Of a stretch of DNA of 64,000 nt, positions 45,084 through 54,195 are shown piece after piece. The stretch comes from Candidatus Aminicenantota bacterium. Lineage in GTDB: Bacteria > Acidobacteriota > Aminicenantia > Aminicenantales > Saccharicenantaceae. Both the position numbers and the translations under genes were made by a program. The stretch spans positions 141,807 through 205,806 of the forward strand of contig JACIYI010000004.1 of assembly GCA_014360005.1 (NCBI GenBank). The letters run 5' to 3'. Position 1 is the stretch's first letter; each line of letters begins with the position of its first letter. The notes under the pieces were generated by a model that saw only the letters and a list, made by a program, of their open reading frames with translations, had not been told where the DNA came from and ran no database searches.

Positions 45084-45711
45084 TTTAACTCTTTATCTGG
45101 TAACCGACCGCCGCCTGGCCGGAAACCGACCCCTGACCGAGGTCGTCCTGCAGGCTGTGGCCGGAGGAGTGACCATGGTTCAGCTGCGGGAAAAAGAATG
45201 CTCTTCCCGTGAATACCTGGAGCTGGCTCTGGCTCTTAAGAAACTGCTGCCGCCTGGTATTCCGCTGATCATTAACGACCGCCTGGATGTGGCTCTGGCC
45301 GCGTCGGCTGACGGCCTGCACCTGGGCCAAAACGACCTGCCGCCGGAGGTGGCCCGGCGCTACCTCGGGTCCGGGGCGATTATCGGACTCACGGTGGAAA
45401 GGCCGGAGCAACTGGCCGCGGCTGAGAATCTTCCGGTGGATTACGTGGGTATAAGCCCGGTTTTCCTCACCCCCACTAAAACCGACACCGGTCCGGCCTG
45501 GGGGCTGGAAGGGCTGGCCCTGGCCAGGAAGCAGACCCGGCGCCCGCTCGTGGCCATCGGCGGAATAAACGAGACCAACGTGGCCGGGGTGATAAGAGCC
45601 GGGGCCGACGGCCTGGCTGTGGTCTCGGCCATCTGTGCCGCGCCCGACCCGAAGCTGGCAGCCAGGAAGCTCAGACAATTGATTGAAGAAGCCCGGAAAG
45701 GAAATTTTTAA
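45061..45711 (+). CDS. thiE: Thiamine-phosphate synthase
   Basis: The 216-aa TIM-barrel enzyme has LYLVTDRRL, VTMVQLREKECSSREYLELA, PLIINDRLDVALAASADGLHLGQNDLP, DYVGISPVFLTPTKTDT and AIGGINETNVAGVIRAGADGLAVVSAI. It couples hydroxymethylpyrimidine diphosphate with thiazole phosphate to give TMP. The start overlaps thiM by 23 bp, so both are under the TPP switch. Confidence 0.95.
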   Translation: MKAAKLPDLTLYLVTDRRLAGNRPLTEVVLQAVAGGVTMVQLREKECSSREYLELALALKKLLPPGIPLIINDRLDVALAASADGLHLGQNDLPPEVARRYLGSGAIIGLTVERPEQLAAAENLPVDYVGISPVFLTPTKTDTGPAWGLEGLALARKQTRRPLVAIGGINETNVAGVIRAGADGLAVVSAICAAPDPKLAARKLRQLIEEARKGNF

Positions 45712-45913
45712 ATGAAAAACCAGGCTGACCGGGCTGGCGCAAAAAAGGGCCACAGCCGGCGAAAGAGCTATCGCCGGGAATGATTTGCCGGCCACTCAGC
45801 GGCTGGCCGGGAGAAATGAACTGGAAAAGAGCTAAAATTACTTAATTAATAATAGATTTTAAGTTGATTATGGATTTGACTAGCTGCTGCCCGGGGGCAG
45901 GCTGGAGCATAAA

Positions 45914-46948
45914 ATGAAAAATAAGTCCAGACTTAAAATTACTGACCTGGGCGAATTCGGTTTTATCGCCCGCTTTTCCCCTTCCTTCCTGAAGAAGTTG
46001 CCGTCGGGGCTGGTGGGCATTGGCGATGATTGCGCCGTCATTCCCTGGAAAGGCCGGAAAAAACTCCTGGTTACTACCGACCTTCTAATTGATGGAGTTC
46101 ATTTCCTGAAAGACAGGGTTTCTCCCTTTGACCTCGGCCATAAATCTCTGGCCGTTAACCTCAGCGACATTGCGGCCATGGGCGGCACTCCCCTCTGGGC
46201 TTTTTTATCGCTGGCTATTCCGCCCGAAACTGAAATTGCCTGGCTGGACGAGTTTTTCCGGGGCTGGCGGAAGCTCGAGTCCAGGACCGGAGTCCACCTG
46301 CTGGGCGGGGATACTACTGGCTCCCGAAACAGCCTGGCCATAACCGTGGTCGCCCTGGGTCTGGCCGACAGCCGGCACATCAGGTACCGATCCTCGGCCC
46401 GGCCGGGAGATATCGTGGCCGTGACCGGAAACCTGGGTGATTCTGAAGGCGGGCTGCGGTTAATCCTGGGAAACCGGCCGGGTAAAAAATTTTCGGCAGC
46501 GGAAAAATACCTGGTCCAGCGTCATTACCGGCCGCGGCCTCACCTGGAAGAGGGCCGGTTCCTGGCCAGCCGGCCCGAAGTCCGGGCCATGATGGACGTC
46601 TCCGATGGCATTGATTCAGACCTTAGAAGAATAATGGAAAGTTCAGGCTGCGGGGTGAAAATTTACCTGGAACAACTGCCAGTTTCAGCCGCACTCCAGA
46701 AATGCTGCCGCCAGCATGGCTGGAACCTGGAAGCGGTGGCGGCCGCTGGGGGCGAAGATTACTGCCTGCTGCTGACAGTGGCCCCGGAGAAATTTACCGT
46801 CCTGGCCGAAAAATTTTTCCGGCGTTTCCGTAGACCGCTGCCGGCCATCGGCCAGGTGACCCCCGACCGGGGAAAGCTGGTTTACCTGCGAGCCGGGCGG
46901 CCCGTAGTTCTGGGAAATATCGGCTTCAACCACTTCCGCCGGGACTGA
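45914..46948 (+). CDS. thiL: Thiamine-monophosphate kinase
   Basis: The 344-aa kinase has LGEFGFIARF, GIGDDCAVI, TTDLLIDGVHF, LAVNLSDIAAMGGTPLWAFLSLAIP, LLGGDTTGS and MMDVSDGIDSDL, matching ThiL (PurM-like fold). It makes TPP from TMP. It is 202 bp after thiE. A small GC hairpin (CTGCCC-GG-GGGCAG, 45887-45900) lies just before its GGAG ribosome site and may affect its translation. Confidence 0.95.
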   Translation: MKNKSRLKITDLGEFGFIARFSPSFLKKLPSGLVGIGDDCAVIPWKGRKKLLVTTDLLIDGVHFLKDRVSPFDLGHKSLAVNLSDIAAMGGTPLWAFLSLAIPPETEIAWLDEFFRGWRKLESRTGVHLLGGDTTGSRNSLAITVVALGLADSRHIRYRSSARPGDIVAVTGNLGDSEGGLRLILGNRPGKKFSAAEKYLVQRHYRPRPHLEEGRFLASRPEVRAMMDVSDGIDSDLRRIMESSGCGVKIYLEQLPVSAALQKCCRQHGWNLEAVAAAGGEDYCLLLTVAPEKFTVLAEKFFRRFRRPLPAIGQVTPDRGKLVYLRAGRPVVLGNIGFNHFRRD

Positions 46949-47155
46949 GATTTTAGGGACTTTTCCTGATCATTTCTGATTTAGATAACGCTGATTTATC
47001 CAAAATATCCCCAGCATCAAGGAATCTAAGTGAATTTTGCCCGCAGCCAGTTTACTGTCCCGCTCATACCCGCTGTTCGCCTCATTGGCCATAACTTCTG
47101 CCTGAGGAGGCGGGCTGGCTGAGGGACTTTCCATCCAGAAGAAAAAAAGAGTTGT

Positions 47156-49864
47156 TTATTTGCCGGGCGGCAGGCTGAAATCCACCAGTCTGGTTCTCCT
47201 GACTCTGGCCGGCAGCGAACTGATTCCTTTCAGCTCTTTCCAGTGTGAGCTGCCAGGCTCCCCGCAGCGGATGGTATAACTTCCAGCCCGAAAGACTGGC
47301 GCCCTGAATTCAGTTCCTTTAATCCTCAGGCTGTAGACCACTTCCTGGGCTTTCTCGTCAACTACCTGGACGACCGGGTCGGTAATACCCTTGAACTGAA
47401 GTAGCGGCAGGTAAGCCACCGGCTGGCGGCCGTCGTTTTCCAACTGGCTAAAAGCCACCGGCCACCCCGGGTAGGGCCTGAATTCAGCTAACGGCTGGTT
47501 TTCCGGGCGGACCAGGCTTTCCAAAGTGATCAGGCGTGATTCCCGCTCAAACCTGACCAGTCCGTATCCGGCCGGGCCCCGGCCCGGTTTAGGCATCAAA
47601 TCTTCTACCGGGTTGGTTACGGCTTTCAGGCTGAACCTGTTGCCGAAAGCATCCTCAAAATTCCCGGTAGCTTCGGGCGGCTTGAGGCCTGCCGTTCGAG
47701 ACCGCGGCTTTGGCATCCAGCGAACGGACAGGGGGTTGACCATACCCGGGGGCACAAAAGCCCAGACCGCATCCGCAGTGCTTTCCAGTCCATACTTAAG
47801 AGCCGCCGGAGGTCCACCCGAACCGGCCAGGTGAACAGCCAGCGCCCGCCGCAAAATTTTGAGGGCCCGGTTTCTGTCCGGACGGGGCCAGCCGCCGCTG
47901 GTGAAATCGGCTACCGGCCGGTCATCAGCAGGATATGCCCCCGGTTTAAGCGGCCGGAGCTGCCACAGGGCTTCTTCTCCGGCCCAGCCCTCGGGCAGAG
48001 TCAGCAGCGAAACCCAGAGCGACTGGGACAGCAGGGCTTTCATCCAGACTCCGCCCGACCAGTCGTCGGCCCACTTCTCCAGAAGCTCCAGCTGGGCCGG
48101 CCCGAGCAGCCGGGCTTCCCTGACCCCGGCCCTGGTCTTGGGGTCAAAATCCAGATTTAAAGCCCAGCCGTTTCTGAGGCCGGCTTCGGTCAGCAGGGGG
48201 GCCGGAGCCGACCTGAACCAGCGGTCGCAGACTACAGCCAGGCTCAGGCCGCCGTACCTGACTTCCCAGAAATGGGGGTCTGAAGCAGAAGATTCCTCAG
48301 ACTGTTCCCAGGGCCGCGGCATATGAGAAACCTGGGTGGCCAGGACCAGGTTGATAAAACCGGACGGCATCAGGAAACCGCCGTTATCCTGGGCCGTCAC
48401 CGGGTCCGGAAAAGAAGCTAAATCCGCCTGACGGCCGTTCTCGCCCCAGAGTTTGTTCTGGAAATAATCGCGGGCATCGGGCAGCACCAGAGCCGGGCGG
48501 TCGCGCAGCAATTCTGAGTAAGCCCAGCCGAATAGTAGCCACTGCCTCAGGTATTCCTGCCGGGCCTGGTCAGGGCTGAATTTTTCCCGCCAGAAAGAAA
48601 CCGGCCGGCCGAAGACCTGATTACCGGCGAAAAATATCAGGTCGGGATTTTGCTGCTTCAGGGCTGACACCAGGCCGTTATGGGGATAGCCCTCTTCCAG
48701 ATTCTGGCTGAGAATAGCCAGCAGCAGGTGGTCCTGGAACAGCGGCTCTTTTCTTATTATTCCTATCGGAATATGGGCATAAGCGGGGTCGGCCGACGTC
48801 CCTTCCAGCCTTACCCTGAATTCCCGGTCCTGGCTGGCTTCCCAGTCCGGCACCCGGAAGCTGGCCAGCCAGTAATCGGGGTGGACAGGACTTCTGGCCA
48901 CGGCCACCCACTTTCCGGCCTCCCTGATTTCCAGGACGGCCTGACCGGCGGACGACAGGCAACCCGGGACGAACTGGGCACTGAGCCTCAAGCTCCCACG
49001 GCTCAGGGTATAAAGGGTGAAGGCCACTGGGCCCAGGGCCCTTTCGGGTCGGTTCTGGAATAAATTGCCCTCCAGCCGCAACTGGCCCCAGCGGCTGACC
49101 GCCTCTCCCAGCCCCACCCTGACTTCAGGTAAACTGGAGACCAGGGCCAGCGCGCCCGCGGTTTTTTCCGCCGGAAGGTGCAGGTCTTCCAGTTCATCCA
49201 GAACCTGGCCGGTGGCCGTCTCCACCACCGACAGCTTGAGGGACGAATACCCGCCGGCTGTGGTCAGTCCCAGTCTTAGCTCCACTCCGTCGCGGAGGGC
49301 TTTCTTCAGAGCTTCAAGCTTTTCTTCGGAACTGACGCTTTCCAGCTCGCCGATAAACATCAGTCCCTCTGTGGTCAGCCCGATTTCCAGTCCCTGGCTG
49401 CCGAGGGCTGCTTCCCGGTAATCCCTACCAGTGCTTTTAAGGCCGAGCCGCAGGCCGACGTAATTTCGGGCCCTGGGTCTGGCTGGCAATTCCGGCACAG
49501 AGACTTTAAGAACTACCTGGAGCACCCCGGAATTGCCAGCTGCTTCCCCGGTCAGGATGAAGAGATAACGGTTGGCAGCCGGGGACAGGCATTCTATCTC
49601 ACCCCGGTTAAGCCGCCAGTCCTCAAGGCGATGGGCGTAGAAATCCGGCCCAACCCACTGCCGGCTGACCTGTGGTGACAACTCCAGCCGCAGCTGACCG
49701 GCCGCGGCCGGGATGAAGACCAGGACCAGTAAAAGCAGTCTAATTAAGATGAAATTAAGCCAGAGTCCCGAACCAGGGCTCGGTCGGGCAGCGGAGAAAG
49801 AGAAACGGGCCATCCTGGTGTGGTAATTTTGGTCAGAATTAGTTTTTAATATTTCTCTTTTCAT
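47156..49864 (-). CDS. Large exported PhoD-like protein with altered metal ligands
   Basis: The 902-aa protein has an N-terminal hydrophobic segment (FILIRLLLLVLVFIPAAAGQ), a lectin-like beta region (to about residue 340) and a phosphatase-like core. The core parallels a PhoD/alkaline-phosphatase-D subgroup: LKQQNPDLIFFAGNQVFG, WLLFGWAYSELLRDRPALVLPDARDYFQNKLWGENGR and VLATQVSHMPRPWEQ. Active members are expected to read GDQIYE and PDDHDVF at the first two; here the metal-binding Asp, His and Glu are replaced, so catalysis is doubtful. Several starts are possible; 49864 (MKRE) gives a compact N-terminus. It stands alone. Confidence 0.55.
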   Translation of the reverse strand: MKREILKTNSDQNYHTRMARFSFSAARPSPGSGLWLNFILIRLLLLVLVFIPAAAGQLRLELSPQVSRQWVGPDFYAHRLEDWRLNRGEIECLSPAANRYLFILTGEAAGNSGVLQVVLKVSVPELPARPRARNYVGLRLGLKSTGRDYREAALGSQGLEIGLTTEGLMFIGELESVSSEEKLEALKKALRDGVELRLGLTTAGGYSSLKLSVVETATGQVLDELEDLHLPAEKTAGALALVSSLPEVRVGLGEAVSRWGQLRLEGNLFQNRPERALGPVAFTLYTLSRGSLRLSAQFVPGCLSSAGQAVLEIREAGKWVAVARSPVHPDYWLASFRVPDWEASQDREFRVRLEGTSADPAYAHIPIGIIRKEPLFQDHLLLAILSQNLEEGYPHNGLVSALKQQNPDLIFFAGNQVFGRPVSFWREKFSPDQARQEYLRQWLLFGWAYSELLRDRPALVLPDARDYFQNKLWGENGRQADLASFPDPVTAQDNGGFLMPSGFINLVLATQVSHMPRPWEQSEESSASDPHFWEVRYGGLSLAVVCDRWFRSAPAPLLTEAGLRNGWALNLDFDPKTRAGVREARLLGPAQLELLEKWADDWSGGVWMKALLSQSLWVSLLTLPEGWAGEEALWQLRPLKPGAYPADDRPVADFTSGGWPRPDRNRALKILRRALAVHLAGSGGPPAALKYGLESTADAVWAFVPPGMVNPLSVRWMPKPRSRTAGLKPPEATGNFEDAFGNRFSLKAVTNPVEDLMPKPGRGPAGYGLVRFERESRLITLESLVRPENQPLAEFRPYPGWPVAFSQLENDGRQPVAYLPLLQFKGITDPVVQVVDEKAQEVVYSLRIKGTEFRAPVFRAGSYTIRCGEPGSSHWKELKGISSLPARVRRTRLVDFSLPPGK

Positions 49865-50408
49865 CTTTTCTTTTCGCCTTTTTACCATCCGCTGTCCGAG
49901 CTGAAGGGGGCGGCAACCGTTATTCTGGCTTGTCTGAAAAAACAAACCTTATCTTCCGAGTCGGACGACGGTCAGAAGGAATTTTACCGCTTCCCCACTT
50001 TCTTTCCAACTGCTGAGTTTCAGGCTATTTCTTACTATCTCTTAAAGCCAGGGCAACCAGAGCTTATAAAATGAAGACTTTTTATCAGGTTCCAGCTGGG
50101 TCGATTCTCACTTTTCTCAAAGCAATTGGGATGCTTGCTGGACAGGAGTCAGGATAACAGGTGGAATTTTCCCTCTCCCTTTTTTCAGGCACAACTTTCC
50201 TGCGGCTTCCAAACCTGAGTTATCTTCTTTTCCTTGACCCGGTGGTTGGGGACTCGCCGCTGACTTGAATCCAGCCGCTGGAAAGGCAAACCTGGCGCCT
50301 ATCGCCGGGGCCGTACCAGGCGTTATCACCCGCCAGAGCTGACCGCAAGAAAATTTCGTCAGCCAGCCCGGCCCGATAAAACCAAATCAGAGAACCAGCC
50401 CCCCGGAT
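49865..50408. other. Intergenic region, no gene seen
   Basis: This stretch of 544 bp separates two minus-strand genes. Short open frames here have no ribosome site or recognisable motif. It should contain the promoter of the PhoD-like gene on the minus strand. Confidence 0.4.
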
Positions 50409-51347
50409 TTAGCTCACCCCGGCCAGGGCAATCAGGGCCCGGGCCAGCTTGAAGGCTTCCAGGTAATCCTGGGAAGTAAAGGTCAGAGTCCTGGGAGCCG
50501 GCCTTCTGACGCCGGGAATCAAAATTCCCAGTTCGGCCTGCTGGCTGTTATGAAGATTAATCTCAAATTGATAGGGCGGCTGAAGCTGGTAGGAACGGAA
50601 ATTCTTCAAGGAAGCCAGGGCTTTCCTGGCTCCTTCCCTCAAATCAACCAGCACTTTCTCCCGGGCATAATTCCTGGCTGCCAGCCGATTGATGGCTTCT
50701 TTCACCGCCACCGTCACCAGCTCTTTTCCCAGGAGTTCCTGGGCCTGGCGACAGGTTTCGGTGTCACCGGTCAGCATGACCACCGGAACCTTAAAGTAGC
50801 CGGCCAGGGCGGCATTTATTCCCAGTTCGGGCATTTCTATCCCGTTGATGCGGATGGAATAGATGGCCGCTCCGGAAATGGTGTGGTCCAGGACGGCCGG
50901 GGCCGAGCCAGCCCGGGCATGATAGCCGACAAAGATACAGGCGGCAAAACTGGAGTCAATTCCCTCCATCATGGATAGCGGCTTGGGCGAGCCGGAAATC
51001 AGCACGGCCCTGGGGTCAAGCTCGCTGGCGATGATGTTCCGCATGCTGCCGTGGGAATCGTTGACCACCACCTCGGTGGCTCCGCCTTCAAACAGGCCCT
51101 GGACTACAGAATTGGTATCCTGGGCCATCCATTTCCGGGCAATCTGGTATTCGGGGGAATTGGCCGAACACTGATTGCCGTGAACCACTCCCCAGATGCC
51201 CTCCATGTCCACCGAAACAAATACCTTGAGGGGCGGAGGTGAAGCCGGGGCGGCCGTCTTGCCCTGGGCTGAAAGTTGATTGACAGCCAGCAGGACCGAA
51301 ACCATAAATAAGAGAGGCAGTAGAAGGCGTTTCATCCGGTTGTTCAT
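50409..51347 (-). CDS. Exported M55 family peptidase (D-aminopeptidase DppA type)
   Basis: The 312-aa protein has a signal peptide (LLLPLLFMVSVLLAVNQLSAQ) followed by the M55 motifs VFVSVDMEGIWGVV (Asp/Glu zinc ligands), VVNDSHGSMRN, IFVGYHARAG and LDHTISGAAIYSIRING. B. subtilis DppA is a zinc D-aminopeptidase of ten subunits. This version is exported and would act on D-amino-acid or cell-wall peptides in the periplasm. AGGAGG precedes ATG. Confidence 0.9.
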   Translation of the reverse strand: MNNRMKRLLLPLLFMVSVLLAVNQLSAQGKTAAPASPPPLKVFVSVDMEGIWGVVHGNQCSANSPEYQIARKWMAQDTNSVVQGLFEGGATEVVVNDSHGSMRNIIASELDPRAVLISGSPKPLSMMEGIDSSFAACIFVGYHARAGSAPAVLDHTISGAAIYSIRINGIEMPELGINAALAGYFKVPVVMLTGDTETCRQAQELLGKELVTVAVKEAINRLAARNYAREKVLVDLREGARKALASLKNFRSYQLQPPYQFEINLHNSQQAELGILIPGVRRPAPRTLTFTSQDYLEAFKLARALIALAGVS

Positions 51348-51531
51348 TTTCTCCTCCTTTTCTGGACTTGTCCTTAGCCTATAATTATCCGATATTTCGG
51401 GCCCGAATAAAATTGTTAGGTTTAAGGAAAGCCTAAAGCCTTCAGCCTGCCCTGCCCGGTGGTCGTCACCAATAAAACTCTTAGGCTAAGGCCCGTCTTC
51501 TGTTATAATCTTGGCGAATAGAGGTATTTAA

Positions 51532-51747
51532 ATGAGCGGACTGGCTATCATTCTGGCTCTGGTTTTTTCGCCCGTGGCCGCTCTGTCCGCCTACCTCATT
51601 ACCTACGCCGAGTACCGAAAACACTTTCCGGAAGACCTGGACCGGGCCCGGAAACTGGCTTTAAGCTTCGCCCTCAGCACCATGGTCTTTTTCGCGGTGC
51701 TCATCGTCCTGGCCTTCCTGGTCATTGACAAGTGGCTGCCCAAATGA
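51532..51747 (+). CDS. Small two-helix membrane protein
   Basis: The 71-aa protein has two hydrophobic helices (residues 3-24 and 45-66) joined by a charged loop (EYRKHFPEDLDRARK). I do not recognise it. Its stop overlaps the glycosyltransferase start (ATGA), so it is almost surely translated and may anchor or assist that enzyme. TATAAT at about 51503-51508 (within TGTTATAATC) may be its -10 box. Confidence 0.7.
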   Translation: MSGLAIILALVFSPVAALSAYLITYAEYRKHFPEDLDRARKLALSFALSTMVFFAVLIVLAFLVIDKWLPK

Positions 51748-52463
51748 AATTCATAAACAGCATTTACCTGTCAGTGGTGGTTCCCGCCTATAACGAAGAA
51801 AAGAGAATCGGCTTCAGCCTGTTCCGGATTAAGGACTACCTCCAGAGCCGGCAACTCAGCGCCGAAGTTATCGTGGTGGATGACGGCAGTACCGACCGGA
51901 CGGCGGAAGTGTCCAGGGAAATCATGGCCGACTATCCCGAATTCAGGGTTATAAGCCACCCGGTCAATCGCGGCAAGGGAGCCGCGGTGCGCACCGGCGC
52001 GCTCCAGTCCCGGGGTGAGCTGGTGCTTTTTACCGATGCCGACCTGTCGACGCCGATTGAAGAACTGGAGAAATTCCTGCCCCTGGCCAGGGAAGGTTAT
52101 GAGGTGGTCATAGGCTCGCGGGCCCTACCGGAGTCGGAAATAAAAGAGCGCCAGGGCTGGTTAAGAGAGCGCCTGGGAAAAAGTTTCAACCTACTGGTCA
52201 GGCTGCTGGTTCTGAAGGGTTTTAAGGACACCCAGTGCGGCTTTAAGCTTTTTCAGAAGGAGGCCGCCCGGGAAATCTTTTTCCGGCTGGAGACAGAAGG
52301 CTTTGCCTTTGACGTAGAAGTTTTGCTTCTGGCCCGGAAACTCGGTTATAAAATTGCCCAGGTGCCGGTGGTCTGGGTCAATCACCCCGAATCACGGGTG
52401 CAGCTGGTAAGGGGTTCCCTGAAAATGCTGGGCGAGCTTATAAAAATAAGAAGATTAAAATGA
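51744..52463 (+). CDS. GT2 glycosyltransferase, polyprenyl-phosphate glycosyltransferase type
   Basis: The 239-aa GT-A enzyme has SVVVPAYNEEKRI, VIVVDDGSTDRT, VNRGKGAAVRTGAL, LFTDADLSTP (DxD metal site) and KDTQCGFKLFQKEAAREIF, which match the dolichyl-phosphate beta-glucosyltransferase/DPM1 group without a membrane domain. It would charge a polyprenyl phosphate with a sugar at the inner face. The small membrane protein upstream may supply the membrane part. ATG 51744 is preferred over GTG 51732. Confidence 0.85.
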   Translation: MKFINSIYLSVVVPAYNEEKRIGFSLFRIKDYLQSRQLSAEVIVVDDGSTDRTAEVSREIMADYPEFRVISHPVNRGKGAAVRTGALQSRGELVLFTDADLSTPIEELEKFLPLAREGYEVVIGSRALPESEIKERQGWLRERLGKSFNLLVRLLVLKGFKDTQCGFKLFQKEAAREIFFRLETEGFAFDVEVLLLARKLGYKIAQVPVVWVNHPESRVQLVRGSLKMLGELIKIRRLK

Positions 52464-52542
52464 AACCATCTGGCTTTATGAATAATCGCTCAACTTATTT
52501 CGAAATTAGTAACTTAATTATCTTACCATAAGCCCTGGAAAC

Positions 52543-53001
52543 TTATTGCTTTCTTCTCCCCTCTGTAATAATCTCATCCAGCAGACGGCAAGCTTCTTCC
52601 ACGTAACCCGTGCAGAATTTCTGAAAAAGGTTATGCTCTGTGGCCAGGGCCAGCCCGTGGGGTGTCTTCAGGCTGCAGCCGATGAGGTCAGAACAGTTAA
52701 TGGAGCCGAATTTTTCGGTGAAACGCTGGACAAACTTTCCGGCCAGGGCGTATGTCAGTTCCTTGGCCGCCTTATCTTCAGCCCGGGTGCGGCCGAAATG
52801 CAGGCTGAGCACCAGCAGGGCTCCGGTCACCGCTCCGCAGGTCAAACCCAGATGAGACATTCCGCCGCCCAGAACCTGGGACAGCTTTAAGGCCGTTTCC
52901 GGCGGCAGGCCGGCCTCAACCGCATACGGTGTGAAGACGGCCTGGGAACAGCTGAATCCTTCCTGAAATAATTCTCTGGCTCTCCTGGTCTGGTCTGACA
53001 T
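52543..53001 (-). CDS. C_GCAxxG_C_C family protein (putative redox protein)
   Basis: The 152-aa protein has the spaced Cys pattern of the family: FSCSQAV, LTCGAVTGALLVL, INCSDLIGCSL and KFCTGYVEEAC. Members are common in anaerobes and are thought to bind a metal or take part in redox relay; the function is not established. It is a single gene. Confidence 0.85.
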   Translation of the reverse strand: MSDQTRRARELFQEGFSCSQAVFTPYAVEAGLPPETALKLSQVLGGGMSHLGLTCGAVTGALLVLSLHFGRTRAEDKAAKELTYALAGKFVQRFTEKFGSINCSDLIGCSLKTPHGLALATEHNLFQKFCTGYVEEACRLLDEIITEGRRKQ

Positions 53002-53374
53002 GATATTCCTCCAGTTTCCCGGTCTGGGAGAAATGTTGGTGATTCTTCAATTCCACAGAAAGATAATCTTACGGCGGCAGCGGCTTTCTGGTCAACCCCC
53101 TGCAGCCTCAACCAACTCAGCTGCCTCCCATTTTTACGAAAGCAGGGAAATGAAAGAGCAGGTTGGCTTTTATCAGGAGTGATCAAGAGTAGTACTGATA
53201 TAATAAATAGACCAATGGCCGGCAGAATATGGAAGTTTGGCAACTTATGACCAGCTTTTGTTATTTTTTCCCGGACTGGATTTCTACCAAATAGAAAGTG
53301 ATAATCCAGTTGACACTCGCTGGAGGGCAGTATAATTTAGAGCCAATAAAGAAATTGAGGTCTTAAGGCTTAAA
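53002..53374. other. Divergent intergenic region with promoter of the phosphatase gene
   Basis: The 373 bp hold no convincing gene. TTGACA (53310-53315) and TATAAT (53331-53336), spaced 15 bp, precede the phosphatase ATG by about 40 bp. The hexamers are perfect but the spacer is short. A second TATAAT occurs near 53197. Confidence 0.5.
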
Positions 53375-54010
53375 ATGAATAAAAACTGGCTCTCATGTAG
53401 AAACCGGGGAAAATTATTGCTGACCCTGGCCCTTCCCCTGTTCCTGGCTTTTCTGACAGCCGGGACCACCGACTGTGAGCAGGCCGGGTCCCGGCCCGGG
53501 AACTGGGCCCAGCCGGTAAAGCTGGCCGGCGCCTCTAACCTTTATAAAGTCTCAGACCAGCTCTACCGCTGCGCCCAGCCGACGACAGCCGGATTCAAGG
53601 AACTGGAAAAATTGGGAATCAAGACGGTGATTAACCTGCGCAGCGAGCATTCTGACCGGAACCTGCTGGCCGGCACTAACCTCAAGTATTATGAAATCCC
53701 CTCCAAGGCCACCCAGGTTCAGGAAGGCGACCTGTTGAAATTCTTGCAAATCGTCACCAACCTGGAGGAAGGCCCTTACCTAGTTCACTGCCACCACGGG
53801 GCCGACCGGGCGGGTCTGTTTGTGGCTGTGTACAGGGTGGTAGTCCAGGACTGGCCAAAAGAAGAGGCCATCAGGGAAATGCAAAAGGGCGGGTTCGGCT
53901 TTCATAATACCTATACTAATATTGTTAAGTATCTTCAGACCTTCGACCCGGAGAAATTCCGCCGCGCCCTTAAAAATCGGGACACCCTACATTTTTCCTA
54001 TTTTTTTTAA
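53375..54010 (+). CDS. Exported protein tyrosine phosphatase-like protein
   Basis: The 211-aa protein has a signal peptide (LLLTLALPLFLAFLTAG) and a cysteine phosphatase core with the CX5R loop in VHCHHGADRAG. YRCAQPTTAGFKELEKLGIKTVINLR precedes it, as in Siw14/DSP-like and DUF442-related phosphatases. It would act in the periplasm. The last dozen residues (NRDTLHFSYFF) are encoded by the inverted-repeat element that starts at 53972, so the native C-terminus was replaced or extended. Confidence 0.8.
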   Translation: MNKNWLSCRNRGKLLLTLALPLFLAFLTAGTTDCEQAGSRPGNWAQPVKLAGASNLYKVSDQLYRCAQPTTAGFKELEKLGIKTVINLRSEHSDRNLLAGTNLKYYEIPSKATQVQEGDLLKFLQIVTNLEEGPYLVHCHHGADRAGLFVAVYRVVVQDWPKEEAIREMQKGGFGFHNTYTNIVKYLQTFDPEKFRRALKNRDTLHFSYFF

Positions 54011-54195
54011 GGGCTTCGACTGCCTGCCCGAAGCTAACCTGATTGCAGGAAGCCCTGGATTTCCATAATCAAAAAAACAAAAGAGAAATAAAATAGAATT
54101 ATTTTAGGTCGGTCTGTAGCAAAAAATCTCCTGGGCCCAGGTTAAGATTAGCTGGTGAGAAAATTCGGAAATATGTAGGGTGTCCCGATTTTTTT
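53972..54195. repeat. Inverted-repeat element, short type (copy B1)
   Basis: The left end AAAAATCGGGACACCCTAC and right end GTAGGGTGTCCCGATTTTT are inverted copies, enclosing about 170 bp with AACCTGATTGCAGG and CTCCTGGGCCCAGG. It fills the space between two convergent genes: the left end lies within the last codons of the phosphatase gene and the right end abuts the stop codon at 54194-54196. It resembles a MITE or a REP/BIME-type unit. Confidence 0.85.

Noticed and set aside
50117..50329. Short minus-strand frame in the 50-kb intergenic region
   Set aside because: It is low-complexity Pro/Ala/Gly translation without a ribosome site or similarity I can recognise.
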